Source of the DNA: Clostridia bacterium
GTDB lineage: Bacteria; Bacillota; Clostridia; Oscillospirales; Ruminococcaceae
DNA length: 45,072 nucleotides
Reading direction: 5' to 3'
NCBI GenBank assembly: GCA_009929695.1
Contig: RZZW01000025.1
Coordinates: forward strand, 1-45,072
The notes under the pieces were generated by a model. It was given only the letters and a program-made list of their open reading frames with translations, was not told the origin of the DNA and did not search any database. Positions 15,804 to 24,134 of this stretch are shown here, piece by piece; the stretch's first letter is position 1; every line of letters begins with the position of its first letter. The position numbers and the translations under genes were made by a program.

Positions 15804-16655
15804 ATGGATAATTGGCAGATGGCAAATGTTTTAAGCGAGGCACAACCTTACATAATGAAATACCGCGGCAAAACAATGGTGGTAAAATACGGCGGCAACG
15901 CAATGATAAACGGCGAGCTTAAAAAAGGCGTTATGGACGACCTTGTCACACTCACGTTGCTCGGCGTGCGCGTGGTTTTGGTGCATGGCGGCGGGCCGGA
16001 AATAAACACAGCGCTTTATAAAATAGGTAAGGAAGCCGAATTTGTCGACGGCCTGCGCAAGACGGACGCGGAGACTATGGAGGTCGTTCAGCAGGTGCTC
16101 GCGGGCAAGGTGAACAAAGATTTGGTGGCGCTTTTGCGCGGGCACGGCGTAGGGCTTTGCGGCATGGACGGCGATATGCTGCACTGCCACAAGAAAAAGG
16201 ACGGCCCTGATTTGGGCTTTGTCGGAGACATCACGCGCATCGACGTAACGCTCGTGAGCTATCTTCTCGACAGCGGGTTTATCCCCGTAATCGCGACAGT
16301 CGGCATGGATAAAAACGGCACGCCGTACAATATTAACGCCGACACAGCCGCGTGCAAGCTCGCAGTGGAGCTGAAAGCTGCAAAGCTTATCACAATGACG
16401 GACGTCGCGGGGCTTTTGCGCGATAAAGACGACGACGCAACGCTTATCCCCCAGGTGGATGTTGAGGAAGTGGCAGATTTAATCAAAACAGGCGTCATAG
16501 CAGGCGGAATGATCCCGAAAATTCAAGGCTGTGTTGAAGCGATAGAAGATGGCGTGACTGAAGCCGCCATAATCGACGGACGTATGCCACATTCCGTCCT
16601 AATGGAAATTTTCTCAAACCGCGGGTCGGGCACATTGTTTTATAAAAAAGGTTGA
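15804..16655 (+). CDS. argB: Acetylglutamate kinase
   Basis: Phosphorylates N-acetylglutamate with ATP, the controlled step of arginine synthesis. Amino-acid-kinase motifs are MVVKYGGNAM at residue 24, VVLVHGGGPEIN at 53, YNINADTAACKLAVELKAAKLITMTDV at about 175-200 and GGMIPKI near 238. The 283-residue length lacks a long N-terminal helix only partly (MDNWQMANVLSEAQPYI is present), a helix associated with arginine-sensitive hexamers. The ATG at 15804 follows TGGAGG; a TTG at 15789 lies inside the ribosome site. Confidence 0.95.
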   Translation: MDNWQMANVLSEAQPYIMKYRGKTMVVKYGGNAMINGELKKGVMDDLVTLTLLGVRVVLVHGGGPEINTALYKIGKEAEFVDGLRKTDAETMEVVQQVLAGKVNKDLVALLRGHGVGLCGMDGDMLHCHKKKDGPDLGFVGDITRIDVTLVSYLLDSGFIPVIATVGMDKNGTPYNINADTAACKLAVELKAAKLITMTDVAGLLRDKDDDATLIPQVDVEEVADLIKTGVIAGGMIPKIQGCVEAIEDGVTEAAIIDGRMPHSVLMEIFSNRGSGTLFYKKG

Positions 16656-16665
16656 GCGGTTAATT

Positions 16666-16690
16666 GTAGGGACGGCGTTTTGCCGCCCGT
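16666..16690. repeat. GC-rich repeat (GTAGGG family) inside the arg operon
   Basis: GTAGGGACGGCGTTTTGCCGCC forms a short hairpin in the argB-argD gap. It belongs to the same style of intergenic repeats as 18876-18944, 19466-19490, 30217-30242 and 30355-30380. Confidence 0.6.
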
Positions 16691-16741
16691 GTGGTGTCAC
16701 ACAAATTAAAGGTTTACAACAATTCAAAAGGAGCATTTTCA

Positions 16742-17920
16742 ATGCAGCTTGAAGAAATTAAACAGCTTGATAAAAAATACATATCGCAAAGCTACGGCAG
16801 AAGCGACGTTTTGCTTGAAGAGGGCAAGGGGTGCTGTGTGTCGGGCGGCGGGAAGAGCTACCTTGATATGTCTAGCGGCATCGGCGTGAACTGCCTCGGC
16901 TTTTGCGGCGAAAAATGGGCTGACGCTGTGAGTGCGCAGGCACATAAATTGCAGCACACGAGCAATCTTTTCTACACGCAGCCGTGTGTCCTGCTAGCGC
17001 AAAAGCTGTGCGAGCGCACCGGAATGAATAAGGCGTTTTTCGGCAACAGCGGCGCAGAGGCGAACGAGGGCGCAATAAAGGCGGCGCGCAAATATTCGTT
17101 TGACAAATATAACCGCACAGACCGCTATAACATCATCAGCCTGCAAAACAGCTTTCACGGGCGCACCATTGCCACGCTCTCAGCGACAGGTCAGGACGTT
17201 TTCCACAAAAACTTTTTTCCGTTTGTCGAGGGCTTCAAATTTGTCGAAGCTGGCGATTTTGAGGCGCTTAAAAACGCGGCTGACGACACCGTCTGCGCTG
17301 TGATTATGGAGCTTATTCAGGGCGAGGGCGGCGTAATTGCGCAAAATCAGCAGTACGTTGACAGCGTTGTGAAGCTCTGCGCCGAAAAGGATATTTTGCT
17401 GATTATCGACGAGGTGCAGACAGGAGTCGGTCGCACAGGCAAATTTCTTTGCTGCGAGCATTACGGCATAACACCCGATATCGTGACGCTCGCAAAAGGC
17501 GTTGGCGGCGGGCTGCCAATCGGCGTTGTGCTGCTTGGCGACAAGGTGCAAAACACGTTTACACCCGGCGACCACGCGAGCACATTCGGCGGAAACCCCG
17601 TCGTATGCGCGGGCGCAAATGTCGTTATGGACACACTGACAGACGGATTTTTAAGCGGCGTAAAAGCAAAAAGCGACAAGCTGCGCGCAGGCTTAATGAA
17701 GCTGCCGCACGTGACAGGCGTGAGCGGGCTTGGGCTTATGGTCGGCGTTGAATTTGACGATAAAATCGCGGCAAAGCAGGTGCTTGCCGCCGCCGCCGAC
17801 AAAGGGCTTATCTGCCTCACAGCAAAAACAAAGCTGCGTCTTTTGCCGCCGCTTGTGATAACAGACGAAGAAATAGACAAAGCGCTTTCAATTTTAAAAA
17901 GCGTACTGGAGGTAATGTAA
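16742..17920 (+). CDS. argD: Acetylornithine aminotransferase
   Basis: PLP enzyme converting N-acetylglutamate semialdehyde and glutamate to N-acetylornithine. Class III aminotransferase motifs: FFGNSGAEANEGAIKAARKY near 98, SFHGRTIATLSATG, LLIIDEVQTGVGRTGKF around 220-236, and the PLP lysine in TLAKGVGGGLPIG. Length 392 is typical. The ATG at 16742 has AAAGGAGC 8 bp upstream. An 86-bp gap containing a small repeat separates it from argB; argF follows directly. Confidence 0.95.
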   Translation: MQLEEIKQLDKKYISQSYGRSDVLLEEGKGCCVSGGGKSYLDMSSGIGVNCLGFCGEKWADAVSAQAHKLQHTSNLFYTQPCVLLAQKLCERTGMNKAFFGNSGAEANEGAIKAARKYSFDKYNRTDRYNIISLQNSFHGRTIATLSATGQDVFHKNFFPFVEGFKFVEAGDFEALKNAADDTVCAVIMELIQGEGGVIAQNQQYVDSVVKLCAEKDILLIIDEVQTGVGRTGKFLCCEHYGITPDIVTLAKGVGGGLPIGVVLLGDKVQNTFTPGDHASTFGGNPVVCAGANVVMDTLTDGFLSGVKAKSDKLRAGLMKLPHVTGVSGLGLMVGVEFDDKIAAKQVLAAAADKGLICLTAKTKLRLLPPLVITDEEIDKALSILKSVLEVM

Positions 17921-18832
17921 ATGAACCATTTGCTTAAATTGTCCGATTTAACGGATGAAGAAATAATCGACATACTAGACCTTGCCGACGAATTAAAGTT
18001 CGACCAGCGCACCGGCAAAACGCAAGACTGCCTTAAAGGCAAAAGCGTCGCGCTCATTTTTGCAAAGGCGAGCACGCGCACGCGCACAAGCTTTGAGGTC
18101 GGCGCATATCAGCTCGGCGGCAACGGCGTTTATCTCAATGCAAACGACTTGCAGATTGGCCGCGGCGAGCCTGTAGAGGACACCGCACGCGTGCTCGGAC
18201 GCTATTTCGACGGCATCATGATACGCACGTTTGAGCAGGCGGAGGTCGAGACACTCGCGAAATACAGCGGCATTCCCGTCATAAACGGCCTCACAGACTA
18301 CTGCCATCCGTGCCAAGTTCTCGCCGATTTGCAGACAATCCGCGAGCACAAGGGAAAGCTTGCGGGCTTAAAAATGTGCTTCATCGGCGACGGCAACAAC
18401 ATGGCAAACAGCCTTATTGTCGGCGCACTCAAAACAGGCATGAGCATAACGGCGGTGTGCCCCGACGATTATCAGCCGGCTGACGATGTGCTTGAATTTG
18501 CAAAGGGCTACGGCGATAAATTTGAGCTTGTGTCTGACCCGATGCTCGGCGCAAAGGGTGCGGACGTGCTCGTCACAGACGTTTGGACAAGCATGGGCGA
18601 GGAAGCCGAAACGGAAAAGCGCAAGATAGCTTTTGCGGGCTATCAGATAAATGACGCGTTGCTGTCAGTGGCAAACGACGGCTGTATGGTTCAGCACTGC
18701 CTGCCCGCACACCGCGGCGAAGAAATCACCGCAGAGGTGTTTGAAGCCCACGCAAATGAAATTTTCGACGAAGCCGAAAACCGCCTCCACGCCCAAAAAG
18801 CCGTCATGGCAATTTTAATGGGCGGAATGTAA
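17921..18832 (+). CDS. argF: Ornithine carbamoyltransferase
   Basis: Joins carbamoyl phosphate and ornithine to citrulline. The carbamoyl-phosphate loop ASTRTRTSFEVG (near 50), GLTDYCHPCQVLADLQT (near 125) and the ornithine-site MVQHCLPAHRGEE (near 258) are all present, so it is an OTCase rather than an aspartate enzyme. 303 residues. The start immediately follows the argD stop, with GGAGG in the end of argD. Last gene of the operon; argG and argH are not in the window. Confidence 0.95.
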   Translation: MNHLLKLSDLTDEEIIDILDLADELKFDQRTGKTQDCLKGKSVALIFAKASTRTRTSFEVGAYQLGGNGVYLNANDLQIGRGEPVEDTARVLGRYFDGIMIRTFEQAEVETLAKYSGIPVINGLTDYCHPCQVLADLQTIREHKGKLAGLKMCFIGDGNNMANSLIVGALKTGMSITAVCPDDYQPADDVLEFAKGYGDKFELVSDPMLGAKGADVLVTDVWTSMGEEAETEKRKIAFAGYQINDALLSVANDGCMVQHCLPAHRGEEITAEVFEAHANEIFDEAENRLHAQKAVMAILMGGM

Positions 18833-18875
18833 GCACCTTCAACGTGCCCACGCTTTGAATTTGCACAAACCGATA

Positions 18876-18944
18876 CGGACGAGCAAAGCTCGCCCCTAAG
18901 GTGTTGCCGTGGGTTTCGTTGTAGGGGCGAGCTTTGCTCGTCCG
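18876..18944. repeat. GC-rich inverted repeat pair (GTAGGGGCGAGC family)
   Basis: CGGACGAGCAAAGCTCGCCCC at the left is matched by GGGGCGAGCTTTGCTCGTCCG at the right, 21 bp apart, in the gap after argF. Confidence 0.85.
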
Positions 18945-18987
18945 AAACCGATGCTTTATATTAAAACAAAAAAGCATGGATTTGGAA

Positions 18988-19161
18988 TTATTCCTTATCC
19001 ATGCTTTTGTTGTTTTCCTGCGGCTTTGATATTACTTTTAATATTGGCTCGGGTTGATTTAAATACATTTCTTCACACTCGCGCTGTGCCGCTATAAGCG
19101 TGCTTGCAGCCTGCTCACTCGCGCGAAAAAGCTTTAGATACATCTCTTTATAGTCCGGCAT
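18988..19161 (-). CDS. Small conserved protein of unknown function (57 residues)
   Basis: A short, helix-prone protein: MPDYKEMYLKLFRASEQA at the start, a central SEQAASTLIAAQRECEEMYL and a hydrophilic tail. Similar tiny proteins occur in many gut Clostridia; no function is known to me. The ATG at 19161 follows GAGGTGATTAT, a convincing ribosome site, and a consensus promoter lies upstream. It is divergent from the small gene at 19274, and a 13-bp palindrome covers its -35 region, suggesting regulation. Confidence 0.75.
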   Translation of the reverse strand: MPDYKEMYLKLFRASEQAASTLIAAQRECEEMYLNQPEPILKVISKPQENNKSMDKE

Positions 19162-19179
19162 ATAATCACCTCGTATACA

Positions 19180-19208
19180 ATTATAACAAATATGCATTGC
19201 AAATGCAA
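19180..19208 (-). promoter_or_regulatory. Promoter of the 57-residue protein gene
   Basis: On the minus strand TTGCAT (19208-19203), 17-bp spacer, TATAAT (19185-19180). The -35 box lies inside the palindrome 19188-19217. Confidence 0.75.
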
Positions 19209-19217
19209 TGCATATTT
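19188..19217. promoter_or_regulatory. Perfect 13-bp palindrome between two divergent small genes
   Basis: AAATATGCATTGC and its exact complement flank a 4-bp centre (AAAT). It overlaps the -35 and spacer of the minus-strand promoter, so a bound protein would block transcription. The neighbouring small protein with a ribbon-helix-helix look is one candidate ligand. Confidence 0.65.
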
Positions 19218-19273
19218 TATGGAATAATAAGGTTACACTATTTGCAAGACAAACGTATTGCGAGGTATGAAAA

Positions 19274-19444
19274 ATGAACTTTAAAATTCCGTCTATTCCG
19301 CCGACGACAAATAAAACTATACGGTTTCCCAATGACTTGATTGAAGATGTGGAAACGCTTATTCAAAATAAAGACTGCACATTTTCAGCCTTTGTAATCG
19401 CTGCCGTTAAAGCGGCGGTTGATGAGGTGGATAATCAAGCATAA
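19274..19444 (+). CDS. Small YlcI/YnfO-like, probable ribbon-helix-helix protein (56 residues)
   Basis: Begins MNFKIPSIPPTTNKTIRFP and continues NDLIEDVETLIQNKDCTFSAFVIAAVKAAVDEV. A short beta strand (KTIRFP) followed by two helices with a turn (DCTFSAF) is the pattern of ribbon-helix-helix DNA-binding proteins, and small Clostridial proteins of this type are often annotated as YlcI/YnfO family. The ATG at 19274 follows GAGGT. It faces away from the 57-residue gene, with a perfect palindrome between them, consistent with autoregulation. Function is inferred only. Confidence 0.7.
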   Translation: MNFKIPSIPPTTNKTIRFPNDLIEDVETLIQNKDCTFSAFVIAAVKAAVDEVDNQA

Positions 19445-19465
19445 GCATAGATTGCAAAACCAATG

Positions 19466-19490
19466 CGGACGCGCAATGCGCGCCCCTACA
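19466..19490. repeat. GC-rich repeat (GCGGACGCGCAATGCGCGCCCC)
   Basis: Single copy of the GTAGGGGCG-type repeat, reverse orientation, downstream of the small plus-strand gene. Confidence 0.7.
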
Positions 19491-19561
19491 AAGGTTGCCA
19501 TTCCACCATAAAAACCGCATCATGGCGGACACATTGCCCTCTGCAAGAGCGGGAACATTAA

Positions 19562-19600
19562 AAAACACACCAAACAATTTTTATCTGTTTGGTGTGTTTT
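19562..19600. terminator. Bidirectional terminator after the hydrogenase gene
   Basis: A perfect 15-bp stem, AAAACACACCAAACA with TGTTTGGTGTGTTTT, around a 9-nt loop; T-rich on both strands. It lies just past the hydrogenase stop. Confidence 0.88.
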
Positions 19601-19615
19601 GTTTTAATTGATAAT

Positions 19616-21127
19616 TTAGTCGTGCAGCAGCGGCAGTGTGATGTTGTATTTTGAATCGAGTGAGCACTGCTTGTCGGCTTCTTTTTTGTATTTTGCTATT
19701 GCTGCGGCGCTCTTTGTGGGGTTGGCTATTGTGCCGGGGCCGGCAACGCAGCCGCCGGGGCATGCCATGCCTTCGAGCAGATAGCCGTCGAGCTTATGCG
19801 CTTTTGCGAGCATAAGCATCTTTTTGCAGTCCTGCAAGCCTTGTGCCGCCATGACCTTTATCTCGCGGTCAGGGTCAAGGCGTTTGCAAACGTCAACAAC
19901 GGCGTTCGCGACACCGCCCGAAACCGCAAAGCCACGTCCGTCGCCTGTGCCATCGCTCACGTCCTTTTCGTCGCTAACGACGTTTTCAAACTCTACTTTG
20001 CGGGCTTCAAACATGCCCATTATCTCTTCAAATGTCAAAACAAAATCAACGTCGCTGCGTATTGTGCGGCGGCTTGCCTCAAGCTTTTTGGCAGAGCACG
20101 GGCCGATGAACACAACCTTACTGTTTTTGTGCTCTTTCTTTATAAGACGCGCTGTGAGCACCATCGGCGTCATTGCCATCGAGATGTACGGCGCGAAATC
20201 GGGGAACAGCTTTTTCGCCATAACGCTCCACGCGGGGCAGCACGATGTCGCCATAAACGGCTGCTGCTCAGGCACTTCGCGCATGAAGTCCTTCGCTTCC
20301 TCAATCGTGCAAAGGTCAGCGCCTATCGCCACCTCAACCATGTCGTGGAAGCCGAGAAGCTTCATTGCGGCGCGCAGCTTTTCGGCTGTCATATTCGGCC
20401 CAAACTGGCTCACAAACGCGGGCGCAACTGCGGCGTAAACGCGCTCCTCGCTCTTCATCGCCTGTATTACCTGATAAATCTGACCCTTGTCCGAAATTGC
20501 TCCAAACGGGCAGTTTACAAGGCATTGGCCGCATGAGACGCACTTTTCCTGGTCGATATCGGCGCGTCCGTGCTCGTCGCTGCTGATTGCGTTCATGCCG
20601 CACGCAACGGCGCAGGGTCGCTCTATTTTCACAATTACGTGGTACGGGCACACCTGCTTGCACTGTCCGCATTTGATGCACTTGCTCTGGTCGATTTTGC
20701 GTTTGCCGTGCGAAAGGCTTATCGCGTCCTTCGGACAAATCTCCTCGCACGGGTGCGCAAGGCAGTTTTGGCACATGTCCGTGATTTTGAACATCTTTTC
20801 GGGACATGCGTTGCACGCGAATTTGATTACGTTTATGAGCGGTGGGTCATAATATTTTTCGGCGCACATGCTGCTTGATAAGCCGTCGTCCACAGGGCGT
20901 TGCTCGTTTATGGGGCGTAGCGGCAAGCCCATTGCAAGGCGCAAACGCTCGCTGACAATCGCGCGCTCTAAAAATATGCTGTCGCGGTAGCTGCCAATCT
21001 CGCCCGGCAAAATTTCATACGGCAGCTTTGCAAGCGAAACGTTGTCTCCGCCCTCGTAGGAAAGCCGCGCAATGGCGGTGAACACCTTGCGGCGTATATC
21101 TGTGACAGAAGAATATATACCCCTCAT
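19616..21127 (-). CDS. Monomeric [FeFe] hydrogenase, probably group B
   Basis: A 503-residue iron-sulfur enzyme. Cysteine-rich ferredoxin-like motifs occur at about 105-131, 150-161 (CIKCGQCKQVCP) and 196-207 (CVSCGQCLVNCP). The catalytic H-cluster signatures follow: L1 TSCCPAW (294-300), L2 GPCSAKK (342-348) and L3 EGMACPGGCVAGP (452-464). The L2 and L3 forms and the N-terminal layout fit the group B enzymes of anaerobes, whose physiological role is less clear than that of group A. The ATG at 21127 follows AAAGGAG. Maturases HydEFG are not nearby. It is alone in its transcript. Confidence 0.87.
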   Translation of the reverse strand: MRGIYSSVTDIRRKVFTAIARLSYEGGDNVSLAKLPYEILPGEIGSYRDSIFLERAIVSERLRLAMGLPLRPINEQRPVDDGLSSSMCAEKYYDPPLINVIKFACNACPEKMFKITDMCQNCLAHPCEEICPKDAISLSHGKRKIDQSKCIKCGQCKQVCPYHVIVKIERPCAVACGMNAISSDEHGRADIDQEKCVSCGQCLVNCPFGAISDKGQIYQVIQAMKSEERVYAAVAPAFVSQFGPNMTAEKLRAAMKLLGFHDMVEVAIGADLCTIEEAKDFMREVPEQQPFMATSCCPAWSVMAKKLFPDFAPYISMAMTPMVLTARLIKKEHKNSKVVFIGPCSAKKLEASRRTIRSDVDFVLTFEEIMGMFEARKVEFENVVSDEKDVSDGTGDGRGFAVSGGVANAVVDVCKRLDPDREIKVMAAQGLQDCKKMLMLAKAHKLDGYLLEGMACPGGCVAGPGTIANPTKSAAAIAKYKKEADKQCSLDSKYNITLPLLHD

Positions 21128-21166
21128 ATTTGTACTCCTTTGCAAATTAAACTTTACTATAAAATA

Positions 21167-21195
21167 ATAATATCATTTTATCCCCTTGTTATCAA
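21167..21195 (-). promoter_or_regulatory. Promoter of the hydrogenase gene
   Basis: On the minus strand TTGATA (21195-21190), 17-bp spacer, TATTAT (21172-21167). Confidence 0.72.
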
Positions 21196-21202
21196 GGCAC
21201 TG

Positions 21203-21231
21203 TTGCAAAAATCGTGTATTTAGCATATAAT
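21203..21231 (+). promoter_or_regulatory. Promoter of the ArsP-type exporter gene
   Basis: TTGCAA (21203-21208), 17-bp spacer, TATAAT (21226-21231). Confidence 0.75.
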
Positions 21232-21261
21232 AATTAAAAATTTGTAAAAAGGAATGTGTAA

Positions 21262-22128
21262 ATGGCTGATATAATTATAGACATCGCGCTCGACGCACTT
21301 ATTGACAGCGTTAAAATGCTGCCGTTTTTGTTTCTTGCTTACCTTTTAATTGAGTACATCGAGCACCGTCATTCGCAAAGCATTGAAAAAGCTCTCGCGG
21401 GCGGCGGCAAATTCGGGTTTGTGCCCGGTGCGGTGCTCGGGCTTTTCCCGCAGTGCGGGTTTTCAGCCATGGCGGCGAACCTTTATTCAAGCAAGGTCAT
21501 CACGCTCGGCACGCTCATAGCGGTGTTTATCTCAACGTCCGACGAGGCGATACCGCTGCTTATTGCAAGCCCCGAGCGTTGGGGCTCGCTTGCGGCGATA
21601 CTTGCGGCAAAGCTTGTTTTGGCAATGGTCGCGGGATTTTTTATCGACATTGTGCTCGGCAAAATGCTCCCGCAGCGCCTGCGCGGCGGCTATGAGGGCA
21701 AAACAGAGGAAATCGACTGCCACGAGCACGTCGAGAGCGACTCTATTTGGCTTGCCGCGATAAAACACACGCTGCACATTTGGATATTTATACTTGTGTT
21801 TAACCTCGTGATAGGCGCCGTCGTGACGCTTGTCGGCGAGGAGACAATAGGCGCGGTCATCGACGCGGCGGGCGCGTTTCAGCCTGCTCTCGCGGGGCTT
21901 GTGGGGCTTATCCCGAACTGCGCCGCGTCAATTTTGCTCACGGAGCTTTACGCCGCGGGCAGGCTCACCTTTGGCGGGCTGCTCGCGGGGCTTTCAACAG
22001 GCGCGGGCGTAGGGCTTGCGGTGCTCTTGCGCTCAAATAAAAGCTGGAAACAGAACGCGTTCATCATAGCACTTTTATACGCCATAGGCGTGGCGGCAGG
22101 CATGCTCGCGCAGCTGATGCCAATATAA
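21262..22128 (+). CDS. Putative heavy-metal/arsenic or manganese exporter (ArsP_2-type membrane protein)
   Basis: A 288-residue protein with about eight to ten hydrophobic helices split into two halves by a polar, His/Glu-bearing loop (EEIDCHEHVESD near 150). Each half carries a similar signature: LGLFPQCGFSAMAANLY and LVGLIPNCAASILLTELY, both Pro-x-Cys motifs in a membrane helix, followed by FISTSDEAIPLL in the first half and LSTGAGVGLAVL in the second. This internal duplication is typical of the 10-TM putative metal exporter family (ArsP_2/DUF2899). Substrate cannot be read from the sequence. Ribosome site AAAGGA lies upstream. Confidence 0.75.
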   Translation: MADIIIDIALDALIDSVKMLPFLFLAYLLIEYIEHRHSQSIEKALAGGGKFGFVPGAVLGLFPQCGFSAMAANLYSSKVITLGTLIAVFISTSDEAIPLLIASPERWGSLAAILAAKLVLAMVAGFFIDIVLGKMLPQRLRGGYEGKTEEIDCHEHVESDSIWLAAIKHTLHIWIFILVFNLVIGAVVTLVGEETIGAVIDAAGAFQPALAGLVGLIPNCAASILLTELYAAGRLTFGGLLAGLSTGAGVGLAVLLRSNKSWKQNAFIIALLYAIGVAAGMLAQLMPI

Positions 22129-22155
22129 AAACGGACAAGTTATCGGGGGTTTATC

Positions 22156-23553
22156 ATGGAGTACGTCATCAGCATAATTATTCCGGTATATAATGCGGCG
22201 AGTTGTATTTTAAAAGCGTTTAAATCTCTTGAGGCTCAAACCATAGGATTTGAAAATCTAAAGATAATTGCTGTGGATGATTGTAGCATAGATAACAGCT
22301 ATGAGATTATACAAAAATATGCAGAGCTTTACAACAATGTTGTAGTGATGCAAACAAAAGAAAACACAAAGAGCGCAAGCGCACCAAGAAATTTAGCTCT
22401 TTCAAAAGTCGATACAAAATACATAATGTTTTTGGATAGTGACGATTATTATGAGCCGGATGCATGTAAACAGCTATACGAAGCTATTGAAAAAAACGAT
22501 GTAGATATAGTTACAGGTTATTACCGTGAAATTTCATCAGATGATTTTAGCATTATAAACGAACGTGCCCCAAGCTGCCAACTTTCTGACAAACGCAAAG
22601 AATATCATTTTCCCCAAGATTACGGTATAATGCACGAGGTGCGACAAATATTTTGGTGTAAAATATACAAAACATAAATTATTGTAGAAAACAACATATC
22701 CTTTAAAGAAAAAAGCACAATGGAAGATGTGCTTTTCCTCGCACAATATTTATTGGCGTGTAAAAGCATGCTGTACATTGATGTGTTAGTTTGCAATTAT
22801 CTTGTGCAACGCGTTTCAAATTCACATGTTATGTCTTCGCGTTTTATCAAAAATCGCGGCGAGGATTACCAACTTCTTAAAGAAATGTATGAGGCTGCCG
22901 GATGCCCGGAATGTTTTGATAATGAATGCCGGTTTGACGCAGATTTGTACGTGAATCTTATATTTTTAAGTGAGGACGTATTTCTGAGTGAGCGTATGAC
23001 ACTGCTAAAAGCATGGACGCCGATTGTCAGATATACCCTCGAGCGCCCACTTTACATACGTGATAAAATGGAGCGGCGTTTCTTTGAAATGATTGCTGCC
23101 GAAAAATATGAGGATGCACTTTTGTGCGGAGATTTCAGCGCAAACGCAAAACGTCTTGACGAGGAGCGCCTGCACGAGTTTTCAGCCAGAGAATTTAGAG
23201 ACCGTCACATTGCCGCGCAGCAGCAGCTTATAGATTCGCTCACAGAGAGAAATGCCCAACTGGCGAAGCAAAACGATGGACAGCAGGTGTGTATCGAGGC
23301 TTTGCGCGCCGAAAATGAAGGGCTTATACATCAAGAAACACAGCTTTCTTTGAATATTGAACAGCAGGCAGCAGAGATAGTTAAACTGAAACGCAACGTC
23401 GAGCAGCTCAGTGCCGATGCCGTTAGTGTTACGCATCAAAATGAAGAATTGCGTCAGCAGGCGGGCGCATTGCAGCAAAATCTTGACGCAATACATCGCA
23501 GCCGCGTATTCAAAATGGCGGCGAAGCTATCTAAGAACTTGAGAGATATTTAG
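22156..23553 (+). pseudogene. Family 2 glycosyltransferase, interrupted by an in-frame stop
   Basis: The N-terminal part (173 codons) is a GT-A catalytic domain: VISIIIPVYNAASCI, IIAVDDCSIDNSYEII, ASAPRNLAL and MFLDSDDYYEPDAC. A TAA at 22675-22677 ends it at WCKIYKT, but the same frame continues without shift: IIVENNISF, then MEDVLFLAQYLLA, exactly what should follow in this family. A full protein would have about 465 residues, ending in a coiled coil (about 350-455). A single base change could explain the stop. The gene is more AT-rich than its neighbours, suggesting transfer. It would add a sugar to a surface polymer. Not known: sequencing error, pseudogene or readthrough. Confidence 0.85.
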
Positions 23554-23562
23554 ATTATACAT

Positions 23563-23604
23563 AAAAAAACAGGGAACGGCTCGCAATCCGTTCCCTGTTT
23601 TTTT
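23563..23604. terminator. Strong terminator between glycosyltransferase and the 80-residue gene
   Basis: A 17-bp perfect stem (core ACAGGGAACGG / CCGTTCCCTGT) with A and T runs on both sides and an 8-nt loop, serving both convergent genes. Confidence 0.9.
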
Positions 23605-23616
23605 ATTTAATTTTAA

Positions 23617-23859
23617 TTACTTCTCGCCAAACAAATTGAAGCGGAAAAGCTTTTGCTGATCTTCGGGGTTAGAGCACTCAAATGTTGCTTTGGCGATGCT
23701 GCCGCCCTCGATGAGCTTTGTGAAGCCGATGAGCTGGCAAAGCTTGCTCTTCAGGTTGAGGCGGTCGCCCTCTGCTGTAACCATATATACGTCGCCTGTG
23801 CAGCTTGCAAGAACATCGTTGAAATCCTTAAGGTCAAAATCATGCATTTCTACTGACAT
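23617..23859 (-). CDS. Small conserved protein of unknown function (80 residues)
   Basis: A soluble, mixed alpha/beta small protein: MSVEMHDFDLKDFNDVLASC, then GDVYMVTAEGDRLNLKSKL, QLIGFTKLIEGG and ATFECSNPEDQQKLFRFNL. No signal, membrane segment or known catalytic motif is visible. Similar proteins occur in Ruminococcaceae-type genomes; I do not recognise a function. The ATG follows AAAGGAG at 9 bp, and a consensus promoter is at 23937-23965, so it is a real single-gene unit and probably well expressed. Confidence 0.75.
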   Translation of the reverse strand: MSVEMHDFDLKDFNDVLASCTGDVYMVTAEGDRLNLKSKLCQLIGFTKLIEGGSIAKATFECSNPEDQQKLFRFNLFGEK

Positions 23860-23936
23860 AGTGTAAAACTCCTTTTTCTATTAAAATATATTCGTCCAAC
23901 TTCCGTTTTGGCGGCCAACTTTTTCCCGCCATCAAC

Positions 23937-23965
23937 AATATATCATATTTGGTGGGCAATGTCAA
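23937..23965 (-). promoter_or_regulatory. Promoter of the 80-residue protein gene
   Basis: On the minus strand TTGACA (23965-23960), 17-bp spacer, TATATT (23942-23937). Confidence 0.8.
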
Positions 23966-24056
23966 CAATAAAATGAAAAACTTTTTGTATGATTGCACAA
24001 AATTTAGTCCATATTTTTTATATATACGAAAAGTTTTAAAAATACCTCCGCAACGC

Positions 24057-24085
24057 TTGAAAAGTCGAGCGTTTTTAATTATAAT
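24057..24085 (+). promoter_or_regulatory. Promoter of the NifU-like/GGGtGRT operon
   Basis: TTGAAA (24057-24062), 17-bp spacer, TATAAT (24080-24085). The AACGCT...AGCGTT pair around the -35 box is a possible binding site. Confidence 0.75.
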
Positions 24086-24134
24086 AATAGTAGCGTAATT
24101 TGTTAATTAACTATCAATTAAAGGAGACACAACT

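Noticed and set aside
19796-20536. 246-codon open frame on the plus strand
   Set aside because: Antisense to the hydrogenase gene, whose H-cluster motifs leave no doubt about the coding strand.
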